Notes: generated by a model not told the origin, from the letters alone. A stretch of 64,000 nucleotides of DNA from Brachyspira pilosicoli P43/6/78 (GCF_000325665.1 NC_019908.1:806001-870000), one strand, 5' to 3'. Shown: positions 1 through 8,195, numbered from the stretch's first letter. Translations and numbers: made by a program.

Positions 1-1
1 A

Positions 2-595
2 AAAATTAATTGGAACACAGAACAGGCAGTAGACAGAACAAAATCTGAAATAGCTGTATATAATAATAAAGTAATAGCTACATATTTTAGTGCTTTATGC
101 GGAGGATATACTGACAGTGCTAAAAATGTGTTTGGTGCTAATGTACCTTATTTAGAAGGAATTGAATGTCCTTATTGTAATGCTCAAATAAAACCTTGGA
201 CTAATGCTTTAAGTTATAAGGAATTAAATAATGATTTTGCTTTAGAAGCTAATGAAAACTCTTCTATAAAAGTAAATAAAGACCCTAAATCTGGAAAGGC
301 TTTAAATATAAAAATAGATGAAAAAGATATACCTTCAAGAGATTTCAGAAATAAATTATCTCCTGCAATAGTGCCTTCTTTACAGTTTAATATAGAGAAA
401 GTTGATAATGGAATAATAATCACTGGTAAAGGAAGCGGACATGGTGTTGGTATGTGTCAGTGGGGAGCATTTGGTATGGCTCAAGTAAAAAAAGACTATA
501 AAGAAATTTTGAAATTCTACTACAAAGGAATAGAAATAGTTGATTACAATAAAGTAAATATAAAACTTGAACCAGATATATGGATTGAAAATTAA
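2..595 (+). CDS. SpoIID/LytB-domain protein, 3' end only
   Basis: The frame is open from the window edge, so the start lies outside; the first Met at 128 is internal. The visible part has two hallmarks of the SpoIID family: a SALCGGYT-like segment around 90-125 and the GSGHGVGMCQWGAFGMA block near the C-terminus. SpoIID proteins are lytic transglycosylases that cut peptidoglycan glycan strands stripped of their stem peptides. In spirochaetes the cellular role is not settled. A clear intrinsic terminator follows directly. The gene is chromosomal and marks the left flank of the prophage. The family call is firm; the role is inferred from the family. Confidence 0.85.
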   Translation, partial: KINWNTEQAVDRTKSEIAVYNNKVIATYFSALCGGYTDSAKNVFGANVPYLEGIECPYCNAQIKPWTNALSYKELNNDFALEANENSSIKVNKDPKSGKALNIKIDEKDIPSRDFRNKLSPAIVPSLQFNIEKVDNGIIITGKGSGHGVGMCQWGAFGMAQVKKDYKEILKFYYKGIEIVDYNKVNIKLEPDIWIEN

Positions 596-621
596 TTTAT
601 TTTTTAATAATTAAATATAAA

Positions 622-650
622 CGCTCTTTTATTAAAGGGCGTTTTTTATT
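622..650 (+). terminator. Intrinsic terminator after the SpoIID gene
   Basis: Stem CGCTCTTT (622-629), loop TATT and AAAGGGCG (634-641), with one T-G pair, is followed at once by six T (642-647). It lies 27 bases after the stop codon of the SpoIID gene. Confidence 0.85.
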
Positions 651-714
651 TATAAAATTTATTTCAAAAGTAAATTAATAAATATTTTAACGAATTTTAA
701 AATCAAAAAGATAT

Positions 715-975
715 ATAGAAAGCGGTACAAGGCTTTATTTTTATTGCAAACTAAAATACAAGCAGGATAGAAACTATTTGAGTGATAGTTTTTCACACTT
801 GTACCGCATTTCAAGCTTATTAAATTAAAAGAACTATTACATTTTATTTTCTTCTGAGTATACAACTCTTTAGAAGATAGTATTATACCTCTATCGTCTT
901 TCATTTTCTACCCTTTAATGCTTCAAAAGTTTCTCAGGCTTTTGTTCTTGATGCATTTTTATTTTAGTTTGCATT
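715..975 (-). ncRNA. Candidate structured RNA of about 255 nt with terminal helix and pseudoknot
   Basis: A near-consensus promoter (980-1007, minus) would start a transcript at about 973. That is exactly where the 5' strand of a perfect 13-bp helix begins: 961-973 pairs with 745-757. The rest folds well. One hairpin pairs 917-921 with 953-957 and 924-929 with 939-944. A second lies at 851-876 (CTTCT and GAGT pairing with AGAAG and ACTC). A third pairs AAACTA with TAGTTT (771-791). A perfect 10-bp pairing (798-807 with 722-731) crosses the terminal helix, giving a pseudoknot. The 81-codon minus-strand frame inside (659-904) looks non-coding. I do not recognise the family; tmRNA and RNase P signatures are absent. 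Confidence 0.55.
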
Positions 976-979
976 AACT

Positions 980-1007
980 ACTATACACAAAATAATTTTA
1001 AAGTCAA
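980..1007 (-). promoter_or_regulatory. Sigma-70-type promoter for the 715-975 RNA
   Basis: On the minus strand: -35 TTGACT (1007-1002), a 16-bp spacer and -10 TATAGT (985-980). Each hexamer is one base off consensus. The expected start point, about 7 bases after the -10, falls at the first base of the RNA's terminal helix. Confidence 0.65.
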
Positions 1008-1303
1008 GAAAAAGATATATTTTTTTAAAAATTTAAAATACGGCTATAAACGGCGATTTTTGAAATGATATATGTAAATGTATACCGAAGTAAAAAAGTC
1101 CCTAAAATAAGGCTCTACGCTTCAAATAAAGGCATTGTAATAAATATTCTATCAGCAAAATTATATTATATTATCGCAATAGCATTAAAATATTTTTTTG
1201 CTTTAGCTTTTATTCAAAAAATAAAAAATCTGCATAAGTTAGTTAGTTTAGTCTTTAATAAGTCATTAAGTTAATATTTAAAAGTCTTTAAATAATCTTT
1301 AAA
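1008..1303. other. Gene-free AT-rich stretch at the left prophage flank
   Basis: I see no convincing gene here. A 69-codon plus-strand frame (1065-1274) lacks a good ribosome binding site and has no recognisable protein character. The prophage/chromosome junction should lie in or near this stretch, but I could not find a clean direct-repeat att core. Confidence 0.4.
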
Positions 1304-1308
1304 CTCAT

Positions 1309-1458
1309 ACTCCATTTTGTTGACTGATCATACTCCATTTTGTTGACTGATCATACTCCATTTTGCTGACTAGGCACACTCCATTTTGCTGACTAGGCAC
1401 ACTCCATTTTGTTGACTAGGCACACTCCATTTTGTTGACTGGTAACTCAACAAAATGG
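1309..1458. repeat. Six 23-bp tandem repeats plus one inverted partial copy
   Basis: The core ACTCCATTTTG[TC]TGACT begins at 1309, 1332, 1355, 1378, 1401 and 1424, an exact 23-bp period. Units differ at a few bases (T/C in TTGTTG, GATCAT against AGGCAC). After the last unit an inverted partial copy (TCAACAAAATGG, 1447-1458) makes a perfect 12-bp hairpin with 1427-1438 and an 8-base loop. The array lies just 3' of the left integrase gene at the edge of the prophage. Integrase arm sites or iterons are possible; no T-run follows, so a simple terminator is unlikely. Confidence 0.85.
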
Positions 1459-1488
1459 TGGTTTAACTTATATATATATGCAATTTTT

Positions 1489-2652
1489 TTAAGCCTTTTT
1501 TAAATCTGTTTCTCTGGGCAGATGATTTATAATATCATTCATTTTTTGAGATAAATCTTTCCACTCATCAAGCATATTTTTTATTGATTCAGCTTCAGCA
1601 CTTTTTATATTTTTATCTGAATTAGCACAGTCTTGTTTCGTACTATTTTGCTTTTCTCTATCTTTGGCAAATGGATGATTTTGCATAGCCTCTTTTATTA
1701 TGCTAGCCATAACATAAATATATCTTGATACTGTTGTATTAATATTTTGATGCCCAAGCATTTTTGATATTACATAAATGTCTGTTCCGCTTTCTGCCAT
1801 ATCAGTTGCAAAGCCTCTTCGTAGAGAATGACAGGTAACTTTTATATTTGTCTTTTTAGAGATGATATCCATTATTGTGCTTATAGTATTTATATTCAAA
1901 GGCTCACTATTTTTTTTAATGAATAACATGTTATGCTTTTTATTTTTACGATTTAATCTTTCTTCTCTTAATTTTAAGTATTCAATTAATTTAGATTTTA
2001 TTGAATCAGAAAAAGAAATAATTCTCGGTTTATCCCCTTTCGTTTTATAAATAGTTATGGTATTATTATTCATATTGATGTTTGTTATGTCTATGCAGGC
2101 AAGCTCTTTTCTGCGAATGCCTGTATTAGACATAAGCAAAAGCATAAAGATATTTCTTTGATCTAAAAAAAATAGATTTGGTGATTTTGATTTTTCGGCT
2201 ATTGCTTTTGTGATAGATAAAGTTTTATCGGCTTTTATTAAGAGTTGTTTTTTTACAATTATCTTTGGAGTTTTAAGCTCATCAAAAATATCAAAAAAAG
2301 TTTCTGTACTTATTTTTTTTAACTTAAGTAAATATTTAAAATAATTTTTGACTGCCATTATCATGCAGTGAATAAAATCAGCACTTACTTTTTTATTAAC
2401 TTGATAAGCTATATAGTCTTCAATGCATTTTCTATCTACTTTATTATACAGTACTGTAGTATAGTATGATTGAGTATTTTCAGATTGTCGGTTGTCATAA
2501 TAAAAAAATAAAAAATCATAAAATCTTTTTAGACAACTTGAATAAATCTGTATAGTTGCTTTTGATTTATATAGTTTAGAATATTCAAGATATTGAATAA
2601 TTAAATTAGAATTATTATTATCATATAGTTTTAGACATTCTATTGTTTTCAT
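1489..2652 (-). CDS. Phage-type tyrosine recombinase (integrase)
   Basis: About 387 residues. The C-terminal catalytic domain shows the full set: Arg in NTGIRRKEL (about R180), a beta-hairpin Lys (YKTKGDKPR), HSLRR (about H275 and R278), LGH (H301) and the nucleophile Tyr in VSRYIYV (about Y311). The N-terminal 130 residues form a SAM-like core-binding domain. The longest frame starts at a TTG (2709), but the ATG at 2652 has GGAG 8 bases upstream and is preferred. It lies at the left edge of the prophage beside the 23-bp repeats, so it is the likely prophage integrase. A charged tail of about 60 residues follows the catalytic Tyr. Confidence 0.9.
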   Translation of the reverse strand: MKTIECLKLYDNNNSNLIIQYLEYSKLYKSKATIQIYSSCLKRFYDFLFFYYDNRQSENTQSYYTTVLYNKVDRKCIEDYIAYQVNKKVSADFIHCMIMAVKNYFKYLLKLKKISTETFFDIFDELKTPKIIVKKQLLIKADKTLSITKAIAEKSKSPNLFFLDQRNIFMLLLMSNTGIRRKELACIDITNINMNNNTITIYKTKGDKPRIISFSDSIKSKLIEYLKLREERLNRKNKKHNMLFIKKNSEPLNINTISTIMDIISKKTNIKVTCHSLRRGFATDMAESGTDIYVISKMLGHQNINTTVSRYIYVMASIIKEAMQNHPFAKDREKQNSTKQDCANSDKNIKSAEAESIKNMLDEWKDLSQKMNDIINHLPRETDLKKA

Positions 2653-3303
2653 AAAAATAGCTCCATTTTTTATTAGGCATATACATGCCTTAATTAAAAA
2701 GTTTGGCAACGTTTTTTTATAATAAAAACAGAGCTATTTTAATTTGTGTATATATTATCGGTTTATTTATTTTTAATAATAATTGACAAGTTAAATATTT
2801 ATTATATTATTATTTTTATAATAATTTCTATTTCTTTCTCATATCTATTTTTATGTTTTGTTGCAATACTTAGTTGCAGCAAAACATAAAAAATATTTTT
2901 AAATAAAAAAGGTTTTATTAATAAGAGTAGTTTGTTAGATTATAAAAAATTATTGAGATTATAGGAGAGCTAATAGCAGAAGCTTTTTAAGTTGCTGCTA
3001 TTAGCTTGCTAAAGAAAAAATATTAAAAAAGGAATAATGAATAATAATGAACAAAGATATTAGTATGCGATGAATATAAGCTTTTATGGAGGTGACAGCA
3101 GAAGCTCTTAAAAAACTTCCGCTGCCCTAGCAAATGAGAAATACCATATTAGAAGTTGCTGTGTAAAAACTAAAGGTTGAGATCATACTAATATATTAAT
3201 ATATGTTAAATATAAGTTTTTATTATTATTATATTAATAATGTTATAAATCAAAAAGTTTTTTATTTTTAAAGAATCATTTACAAATTAAAAAGTGTTAT
3301 AAA
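2653..3303. other. Gene-free stretch of 650 bp with strong inverted repeats
   Basis: No supported gene, but the stretch is dense in secondary structure. A 13-bp hairpin at 2854-2886 has one G-T pair and a 7-base loop. A perfect 12-bp hairpin pairs 2968-2979 with 2995-3006. An 11-bp inverted repeat (ATATTAGTATG at 3057-3067 with its complement at 3184-3194) encloses an inner stem CAGCAGAAG with CTTCCGCTG (about 3096-3124). The two inner hairpins share AGCAGAAGCT followed by TTAA. It lies between the leftward late operon and the integrase. It may hold a small RNA or terminators; strand and function are unknown. Confidence 0.45.
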
Positions 3304-3528
3304 TTATTTATCTCCTTCAAACTTAGCTTGATAACTTTTAAAACCAGCAAGTCCTAATAACCCACCAATAAAAAAAGGAAGTGCCTCTATAAGCCTCTCA
3401 TCTTTAGAAAAAACTAAAAAAGATACACAAACAAGCATTACGGCAGAACCTAATAAACTTATTAAACGCATAGATGATAAATGCCCTGTTTTTGAAGATG
3501 ATATTAAATCTTTAAAACAATTTAACAT
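3304..3528 (-). CDS. Putative holin (two-TM small protein)
   Basis: 74 residues with two hydrophobic segments (about 22-40 and 48-62) and a charged C-terminus ending FKSYQAKFEGDK. This is the usual look of a class II phage holin, which forms the membrane lesions that release endolysin. It is the last gene of the leftward late transcript, downstream of endolysin, spanins and tail fibre. Assignment rests on topology and context only. Confidence 0.5.
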   Translation of the reverse strand: MLNCFKDLISSSKTGHLSSMRLISLLGSAVMLVCVSFLVFSKDERLIEALPFFIGGLLGLAGFKSYQAKFEGDK

Positions 3529-3553
3529 AAATGAATCCTTAGAAATAAATAGT

Positions 3554-3763
3554 TTATAATATCATAGCAATAAAAAACATTACACTTCCATAAACCGATC
3601 TAATAAAATAATATATGGAAGTCTTATTTTTTATAAAAGCTTTTAATCTATTTTCATAAGTTCCAGCATACGCATTCATGAACTTATAATAATATTTGCC
3701 TAGAGATATAAAACTATAAAAAACAAAAATACCTATTAAAGAAATTAAAATTAATTTTAACAT
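3554..3763 (-). CDS. Small membrane protein of the lysis/tail-end region
   Basis: 69 residues with an N-terminal hydrophobic segment (about 2-20) and a C-terminal one (about 54-69), joined by a basic, Tyr-rich middle. It lies between the tail-fibre gene and the holin candidate on the same strand. I recognise no family. A second holin or an antiholin would fit the position, but nothing in the sequence proves it. Confidence 0.45.
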   Translation of the reverse strand: MLKLILISLIGIFVFYSFISLGKYYYKFMNAYAGTYENRLKAFIKNKTSIYYFIRSVYGSVMFFIAMIL

Positions 3764-3774
3764 ATAAACTCCTT

Positions 3775-5583
3775 TTATATTTGTTTAGGTAAAACCCAAT
3801 CTATATTATAAGTAGTTCCAGCATTTCCCTGAAACTCTAGTCCGCACATAATATTATTATTTCTATGATAAATTGCTTTTAAAGTGCCTTCATTTGTATT
3901 AATACTATATTCTTCATTATTTTCAAAGAAATCTGAAATACCATTGTTTGTAATAGAATTAAAACTAGCTTCTTCATTTGAGAAAGTTAATTGCCCTTTT
4001 ATTTTATACTTTCCACCTTCATATACTATTCCAAAATCATCACTTACTTTTGTAGAGGACATTTCATTTACAAGTTTATTATTAAACAATACTATATTAC
4101 TATCTATTAATTTTATATTATCAAAACTTTCCTCAATAACAGGATTTTCATTTATTTTTTGTATCATGAGATATATATAATTCTCATGTGCTAAACTAGC
4201 AATATATAAATTATCTGTCATTGTATAAGGTATTATATTTTTTATATCGCAGCCTATTGTATTTATTGTATTTGCAGTTTTTATTATCATAGAAGACGAG
4301 CTATTGGCATTTTTATACAATTCTATATTTCCTTTCAAGCTATAAGAATTATCAGCATTTTTTACAAGTAATAATTGACTGCAATCTTTAACTTTATTAT
4401 CAATTATTGTAGGATTGAATAAATATGAAACAATATTAAAATTAGATATTTTTTCTTCAAGCGGTGAATCAAAATCATTGCCATAATTATCACTTAATGC
4501 TTCTAGAGCATCTTGAATATTTTCTATTACTTTTTCCGTAACTTCTATTTCAGCATTTTTGTCAGGAGTTAAATCAAAAGTTATTATTTCATTTTGAGAT
4601 ATTCTAGTACCATCCTGATTAGCTATTTTTAAACAGTAAATATAAGGTTGATCATTATATCTCATAAATCCAAACTTTTTGGGCTTTCCTGAACTTGAAG
4701 TAATTCCATCAGTATTTATTAAATCATCATTACTGCCTATAATATTAAAATATTTTTCTAATATAGGACTATAGCATATCAATGAAGATATACCGCTAAT
4801 ATGCTGATAAGATCCTATAACTTTTACTTTATTGTCTTTTCTTACTAGTTCTAATCTAAAAAAAGGAGGCTGTAAATTATTACTAAAAAATAGATTTCTA
4901 TCTAATCTATTTAATACTCTATTTTTTATATTTAAAAAAATATTGTAATTATTTGCAGCTAAGTATTTATTCTTTATTATAATAAAGAAACATAATTCTC
5001 TATTATTTATTGAAATATTGAAGAAAATATCTTCTTCAGAAATTGTAGATACGCTAACCTCATCACTATCTAAATTATAAACTTTATTTATATTTACATC
5101 AAAAAATTGAGAAAGGATGGAATACATTTTTTCTGGTGTATTAAATGCCGAAACAAATATTATTCTTCCGCCAAAACCAATATTACAATAATAATCTGAT
5201 ATATTAGAATTAAATCTATATGTGCCGTCATTTAGGTTTTCTATAAATGCCTGACATACTCTCTCGCCTTCACCATCGGTAAATATTATTTCATATTTTT
5301 CTGGTATATCTAACTTAAACTTTGGGAAATTATATTTTATATATTTAAGCTGAGCTTTTGTATTATCAAAGTAAATACTAGAAGCATTAAGAGAACCATT
5401 TGTTGTTAATTTATCTAATATCTCTTTTAATTCTTTAATATTAGATACAGGAGCTTCATTAGCTTTGCCGCCTTTTAATTGTTCTATATTTGCTATTATC
5501 TGATTATGATCTTGAGCATATACAGTTTCACCATCTTGAAGGGTTTGCACTTCTTTATAAATATCAGGTTTTTCTAATGGCAT
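3775..5583 (-). CDS. Putative phage tail fibre / receptor-binding protein
   Basis: 602 residues. The N-terminus has the GETVYAQDHNQIIANIEQLK pattern seen at the start of many phage fibres that attach to the tail tip. The remainder is Asn/Ile-rich and repetitive in texture, with many short beta-type stretches, and has no enzymatic motif I can recognise. It follows the spanin genes and precedes the small membrane genes. Host-receptor binding is the likely role, inferred from the N-terminus, size and place in the late operon. Confidence 0.6.
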   Translation of the reverse strand: MPLEKPDIYKEVQTLQDGETVYAQDHNQIIANIEQLKGGKANEAPVSNIKELKEILDKLTTNGSLNASSIYFDNTKAQLKYIKYNFPKFKLDIPEKYEIIFTDGEGERVCQAFIENLNDGTYRFNSNISDYYCNIGFGGRIIFVSAFNTPEKMYSILSQFFDVNINKVYNLDSDEVSVSTISEEDIFFNISINNRELCFFIIIKNKYLAANNYNIFLNIKNRVLNRLDRNLFFSNNLQPPFFRLELVRKDNKVKVIGSYQHISGISSLICYSPILEKYFNIIGSNDDLINTDGITSSSGKPKKFGFMRYNDQPYIYCLKIANQDGTRISQNEIITFDLTPDKNAEIEVTEKVIENIQDALEALSDNYGNDFDSPLEEKISNFNIVSYLFNPTIIDNKVKDCSQLLLVKNADNSYSLKGNIELYKNANSSSSMIIKTANTINTIGCDIKNIIPYTMTDNLYIASLAHENYIYLMIQKINENPVIEESFDNIKLIDSNIVLFNNKLVNEMSSTKVSDDFGIVYEGGKYKIKGQLTFSNEEASFNSITNNGISDFFENNEEYSINTNEGTLKAIYHRNNNIMCGLEFQGNAGTTYNIDWVLPKQI

Positions 5584-5613
5584 AATGAAGCTCCTATAAT
5601 TCCTATTTTGGCA

Positions 5614-5859
5614 TTATTTTTTATAGTAAAAATAATTCGTTCCAACTTGGGCGTTGTACCATATTTGCCACTCTCCTATTTTTATAATACTCTCTTGATA
5701 TCTTTTCATTAAATCCTGTCTGTTTGTAGCCTCTTTTATAATGAATATTTCTGGTGGAGTAGAAAGCGGTATTTTTACATATTTTACTTGTGCTTGACAG
5801 GAAGGTAATATTATTAAAATAATTATAAAAGTTATTAGATATGCTATTAAATGTTTCAT
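5614..5859 (-). CDS. o-spanin (Rz1-like lipoprotein), overlapping the i-spanin
   Basis: 81 residues. A hydrophobic signal peptide (about 4-20) ends in a lipobox-like LPSC with Cys near 21, so the mature protein would be an outer-membrane lipoprotein. The gene starts inside the 5621-6160 frame in a different reading frame and runs 7 bases past its stop. This is the classic embedded Rz/Rz1 arrangement, in which the two proteins join inner and outer membranes and fuse them at lysis. The function is assigned from architecture, as spanins share little sequence. This is consistent with a diderm host. Confidence 0.7.
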   Translation of the reverse strand: MKHLIAYLITFIIILIILPSCQAQVKYVKIPLSTPPEIFIIKEATNRQDLMKRYQESIIKIGEWQIWYNAQVGTNYFYYKK

Positions 5860-6160
5860 GTTCTATCCTTGTTAGTGATTCTTTATCTATATTTTTAATT
5901 ATAGCATCTGAATTACTAAAGCTATTTTGCAACTTTTGATTTTCCTGTATAAATTGTATTTCACTTTGAAGCGTTTGAGTTTTAAGCTCCAAGCCATTAA
6001 TATTTTCTTGATACTCAGCAATCTCTTTTTCTTTCTGACGTATTTCACTATCTTTAACAGCCATTAATATAATAAAAATAGCTACGAAAAGAACTATTCC
6101 AATAGCTATAAATATTCTCTTGTCTATTTTGCTTAAAAAAGCAGTTATTATTGGCATCAT
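5621..6160 (-). CDS. i-spanin (Rz-like inner-membrane protein)
   Basis: 179 residues. One N-terminal membrane span (about 14-34) is followed by a long heptad-type coiled coil (about 38-80, rich in E, K, Q and L) facing the periplasm. The C-terminal third is overprinted by the o-spanin gene, and its odd composition (Asn/Tyr/Arg-rich) reflects that double coding. It follows the XhlA-like gene and endolysin in the lysis cassette. Topology and gene overlap are clear; the family call is by architecture. Confidence 0.65.
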   Translation of the reverse strand: MMPIITAFLSKIDKRIFIAIGIVLFVAIFIILMAVKDSEIRQKEKEIAEYQENINGLELKTQTLQSEIQFIQENQKLQNSFSNSDAIIKNIDKESLTRIEHETFNSISNNFYNYFNNITFLSSTSKICKNTAFYSTRNIHYKRGYKQTGFNEKISREYYKNRRVANMVQRPSWNELFLL

Positions 6161-6181
6161 GTTAGCTCCTATTATTTTTTA

Positions 6182-6607
6182 TTATTTAGCAAAATGAATT
6201 ATAAAACCTATTATAGTTCCTAATCCTGTTAGGACGGCAGCAATTCCCACTATAGCTTTACGAATATTACTTAAAGTGTTAATATTGATATTACCTTCTA
6301 AACTCTTTTTTATTTCTTTTAATTCATCTAAAAAATCTTTAATTTGAGTTTCCAGTCTTTCTAATCTAAAATCTATTTTAATTATATCTTCTGATAAATT
6401 ATCTAAATATGTATCATAACTTTTTATATCATCGCTGAGGTTTTTAATTTGTTCTTTTACCTCTTCTATTTTATGTATAAGACCGTTGCCATTTTTTGTG
6501 CCATCTTCATTTATACCAACAGTATGTTCCACATGCATTAATCTTTTTTCAAGAGTACTAATTGTATTTTCTTGCGAAGCTGTTTGAGTTGTTTTTTTAG
6601 GGGACAT
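6182..6607 (-). CDS. Coiled-coil protein with C-terminal TM (XhlA-like)
   Basis: 141 residues. An N-terminal polar segment is followed by a long coiled coil (about 15-105) and a single C-terminal membrane span (about 116-138, GIAAVLTGLGTIIGFIIHFA). This is the layout of XhlA-type phage proteins, which act with holin and endolysin. It lies between endolysin and spanin genes, in keeping with a lysis role. No catalytic motif is visible. Confidence 0.55.
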   Translation of the reverse strand: MSPKKTTQTASQENTISTLEKRLMHVEHTVGINEDGTKNGNGLIHKIEEVKEQIKNLSDDIKSYDTYLDNLSEDIIKIDFRLERLETQIKDFLDELKEIKKSLEGNININTLSNIRKAIVGIAAVLTGLGTIIGFIIHFAK

Positions 6608-6627
6608 TTATTAACCTTCTAATATTT

Positions 6628-7203
6628 TTAATATTTTTTATACCTTTCTTCTCTGTCTTCCAGTCCGTTATATCCGCCATTAATAAGTTTAGTAACACCC
6701 TTCACATCTCCTTGACAAGCAAGTAAACTGCAGCCTCTCTCCTGCCAGAATAATAATGCAATCTCTATTGCATTGTTTGTTTTTTTTGCTAAATCTGGAT
6801 TATTAACTAAATCAACATTTATTTTTTTACCATATTTCTTATAGTTACTTTTTCCAGTAAGCTGTATTATTCCTCTGCCTCTATATTTATAGCCTTCATC
6901 TTCAGCATTGCCTAAACGTCCGCCATAAACAAAATTAGCTATAGCTTCAGCTCCTTGAAGACATAATTGTTTAGCATTTTCTAAACTTCCAACTCTTTTT
7001 CTAAATACATCATAAAGTCTTGGCGGAGTATATTTGAAGCTCTCTTCAAGTCTTTTATAATTATTACTTTCATGAGTTGTTTGTGCTAAAAACATTGCAG
7101 CTTCTTTAGTGTCTGTAATATTGTATTTATTAAAAGCATTATTTAATGGATCAAGCCATTTCTTATTTATACCTATTTTTTCTAAAATATTTTCATTAAG
7201 CAT
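6628..7203 (-). CDS. Phage endolysin, glycoside hydrolase family 19 type
   Basis: 191 residues. It shows the GH19 (chitinase-like) signature AMFLAQTTHES with the catalytic acid at about E45, a second acidic site in RLEESFKY, and the conserved YRGRGIIQLTGKSNY block (about 106-120). Phage GH19 enzymes cut the glycan strands of peptidoglycan during lysis. There is no signal peptide, so it should need the holin. It is followed downstream by the XhlA-like and spanin genes. Confidence 0.85.
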   Translation of the reverse strand: MLNENILEKIGINKKWLDPLNNAFNKYNITDTKEAAMFLAQTTHESNNYKRLEESFKYTPPRLYDVFRKRVGSLENAKQLCLQGAEAIANFVYGGRLGNAEDEGYKYRGRGIIQLTGKSNYKKYGKKINVDLVNNPDLAKKTNNAIEIALLFWQERGCSLLACQGDVKGVTKLINGGYNGLEDREERYKKY

Positions 7204-7209
7204 ATAAAA

Positions 7210-7552
7210 TTACTCCTTATCATCTTCTTCAGGATCATAAACTTTTACATATTCTGTTGTTTTAGATACATTTGCTATTTGAAGTGTTTGTTCTCTTTCT
7301 TTTAGAACTTTAAGTTCTGTTTCTATATTTTCTATAGCCTCGCTATATCGATATGTTACCTTTTTTCCTTTTATAATACTGCGACCATCATACTCTATTT
7401 TATTGTTATGGGCACTTACTATCTTAATAACATCTTCTTTTATAGATTCAATATTTTCTTTATTTTTTTTCTCTTCATCTTTTAATTTGAGATATTTTTC
7501 TATTAATGCAGTTTCTTTTTTTAGTAAGTTCTTTTACATCAGTTTTTGACAT
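7210..7552 (-). pseudogene. Coiled-coil phage protein, frame broken at an A7 run
   Basis: An ATG at 7552 with a GGATAG-type ribosome site opens MSKTDVKELTKK. The frame then breaks at seven A (about 7517-7523) and stops after 25 codons. With one A fewer it continues in a sensible frame to the TAA at 7210, giving about 113 residues rich in K, E and I and ending VKVYDPEEDDKE. The continuation has no start codon of its own. It may be a mutation, a sequencing artefact, or expression through slippage. It lies between the regulator and endolysin; function unknown. Confidence 0.6.
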
Positions 7553-7605
7553 AATCTATCCTTATATCTTTATTTATACCTATTAATGAAAAATATAAGG
7601 ATAAT

Positions 7606-8001
7606 TCAAACTAAATATGATAAAACTGCTACAATACTATCTTTTAAAGATTTTTTTATATGTTCTAATTTCTGTGAAATACTGCTTTGACTGACATTTA
7701 ATTTTTCGCCGATTTCTTTTTGAGTATATCCATTGGAATATAATTTTAATACTTCTATATGATCTTTAGGAAGTATTGCAATTATAATACGTTTCACATC
7801 ACGTTCTTGAACTTTAGATAGACCATAAGTATATAAACTTAAATCTTCAACATCATCTATATTTTTATCAGAATTATAAGACGTCATATCTAAGTATGAT
7901 AATTTTTTGCCGCTAATTGTTTGTAAATGCTCTATCATTGAAGGACATAATTTAGTGCATTTTTCTCTTTTATCACAAATATTGCAACTTATATCTTTCA
8001 T
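7606..8001 (-). CDS. Sigma region 4-like HTH regulator with N-terminal Cys cluster
   Basis: 131 residues. The N-terminus carries a likely metal-binding cluster, Cys at 6, 9, 15 and 19. The C-terminal half is a helix-turn-helix of the sigma-70 region 4/LuxR type (LKLYSNGYTQKEIGEKLNVS, about 83-102, followed by SSISQKLEHIKKSL). Many phages encode such proteins to switch on late or lysis genes. It overlaps the small gene upstream by 4 bases (ATGA) and precedes the lysis genes. The regulatory role is inferred. Confidence 0.6.
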   Translation of the reverse strand: MKDISCNICDKREKCTKLCPSMIEHLQTISGKKLSYLDMTSYNSDKNIDDVEDLSLYTYGLSKVQERDVKRIIIAILPKDHIEVLKLYSNGYTQKEIGEKLNVSQSSISQKLEHIKKSLKDSIVAVLSYLV

Positions 8002-8195
8002 AACCTATTATCCTCCATATTCATATAATCAGATATTTCAATTGCATCTCTTACAGAAAATGGCTTTTTAATATTAAGTTTCTCAGCTACTCTTTCTATA
8101 TCTATTTTTAATTCTATGCAATTATAGCAATCTATTCTATATGCTATATCATCTGTATCCATTTCGCTTATGGCTAAAACGCCCAATGATGTCAT
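7998..8195 (-). CDS. Small hypothetical phage protein
   Basis: 65 residues, acidic, with two Cys in YNCIELKID and no membrane span. It lies between the tail-hub-like gene and the HTH regulator, and its stop overlaps the regulator's start (ATGA), so the two are likely translationally coupled. I recognise no family. Confidence 0.5.
   Translation of the reverse strand: MTSLGVLAISEMDTDDIAYRIDCYNCIELKIDIERVAEKLNIKKPFSVRDAIEISDYMNMEDNRL

Noticed and set aside
659-904. 81-codon minus-strand frame
   Set aside because: It lies inside the structured RNA candidate, has no recognisable protein pattern, and its codons coincide with the pairing strands.
715-975. tmRNA, RNase P RNA or retron RNA
   Set aside because: No tRNA-like ends or tag reading frame, no RNase P core motifs, and no reverse transcriptase gene nearby despite the retron-like end pairing.
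1065-1274. 69-codon plus-strand frame
   Set aside because: No ribosome site, odd composition and no neighbour support; probably chance in AT-rich DNA.
1309-1458. CRISPR array
   Set aside because: The 23-bp units are directly contiguous with no spacers, and no cas genes are present.
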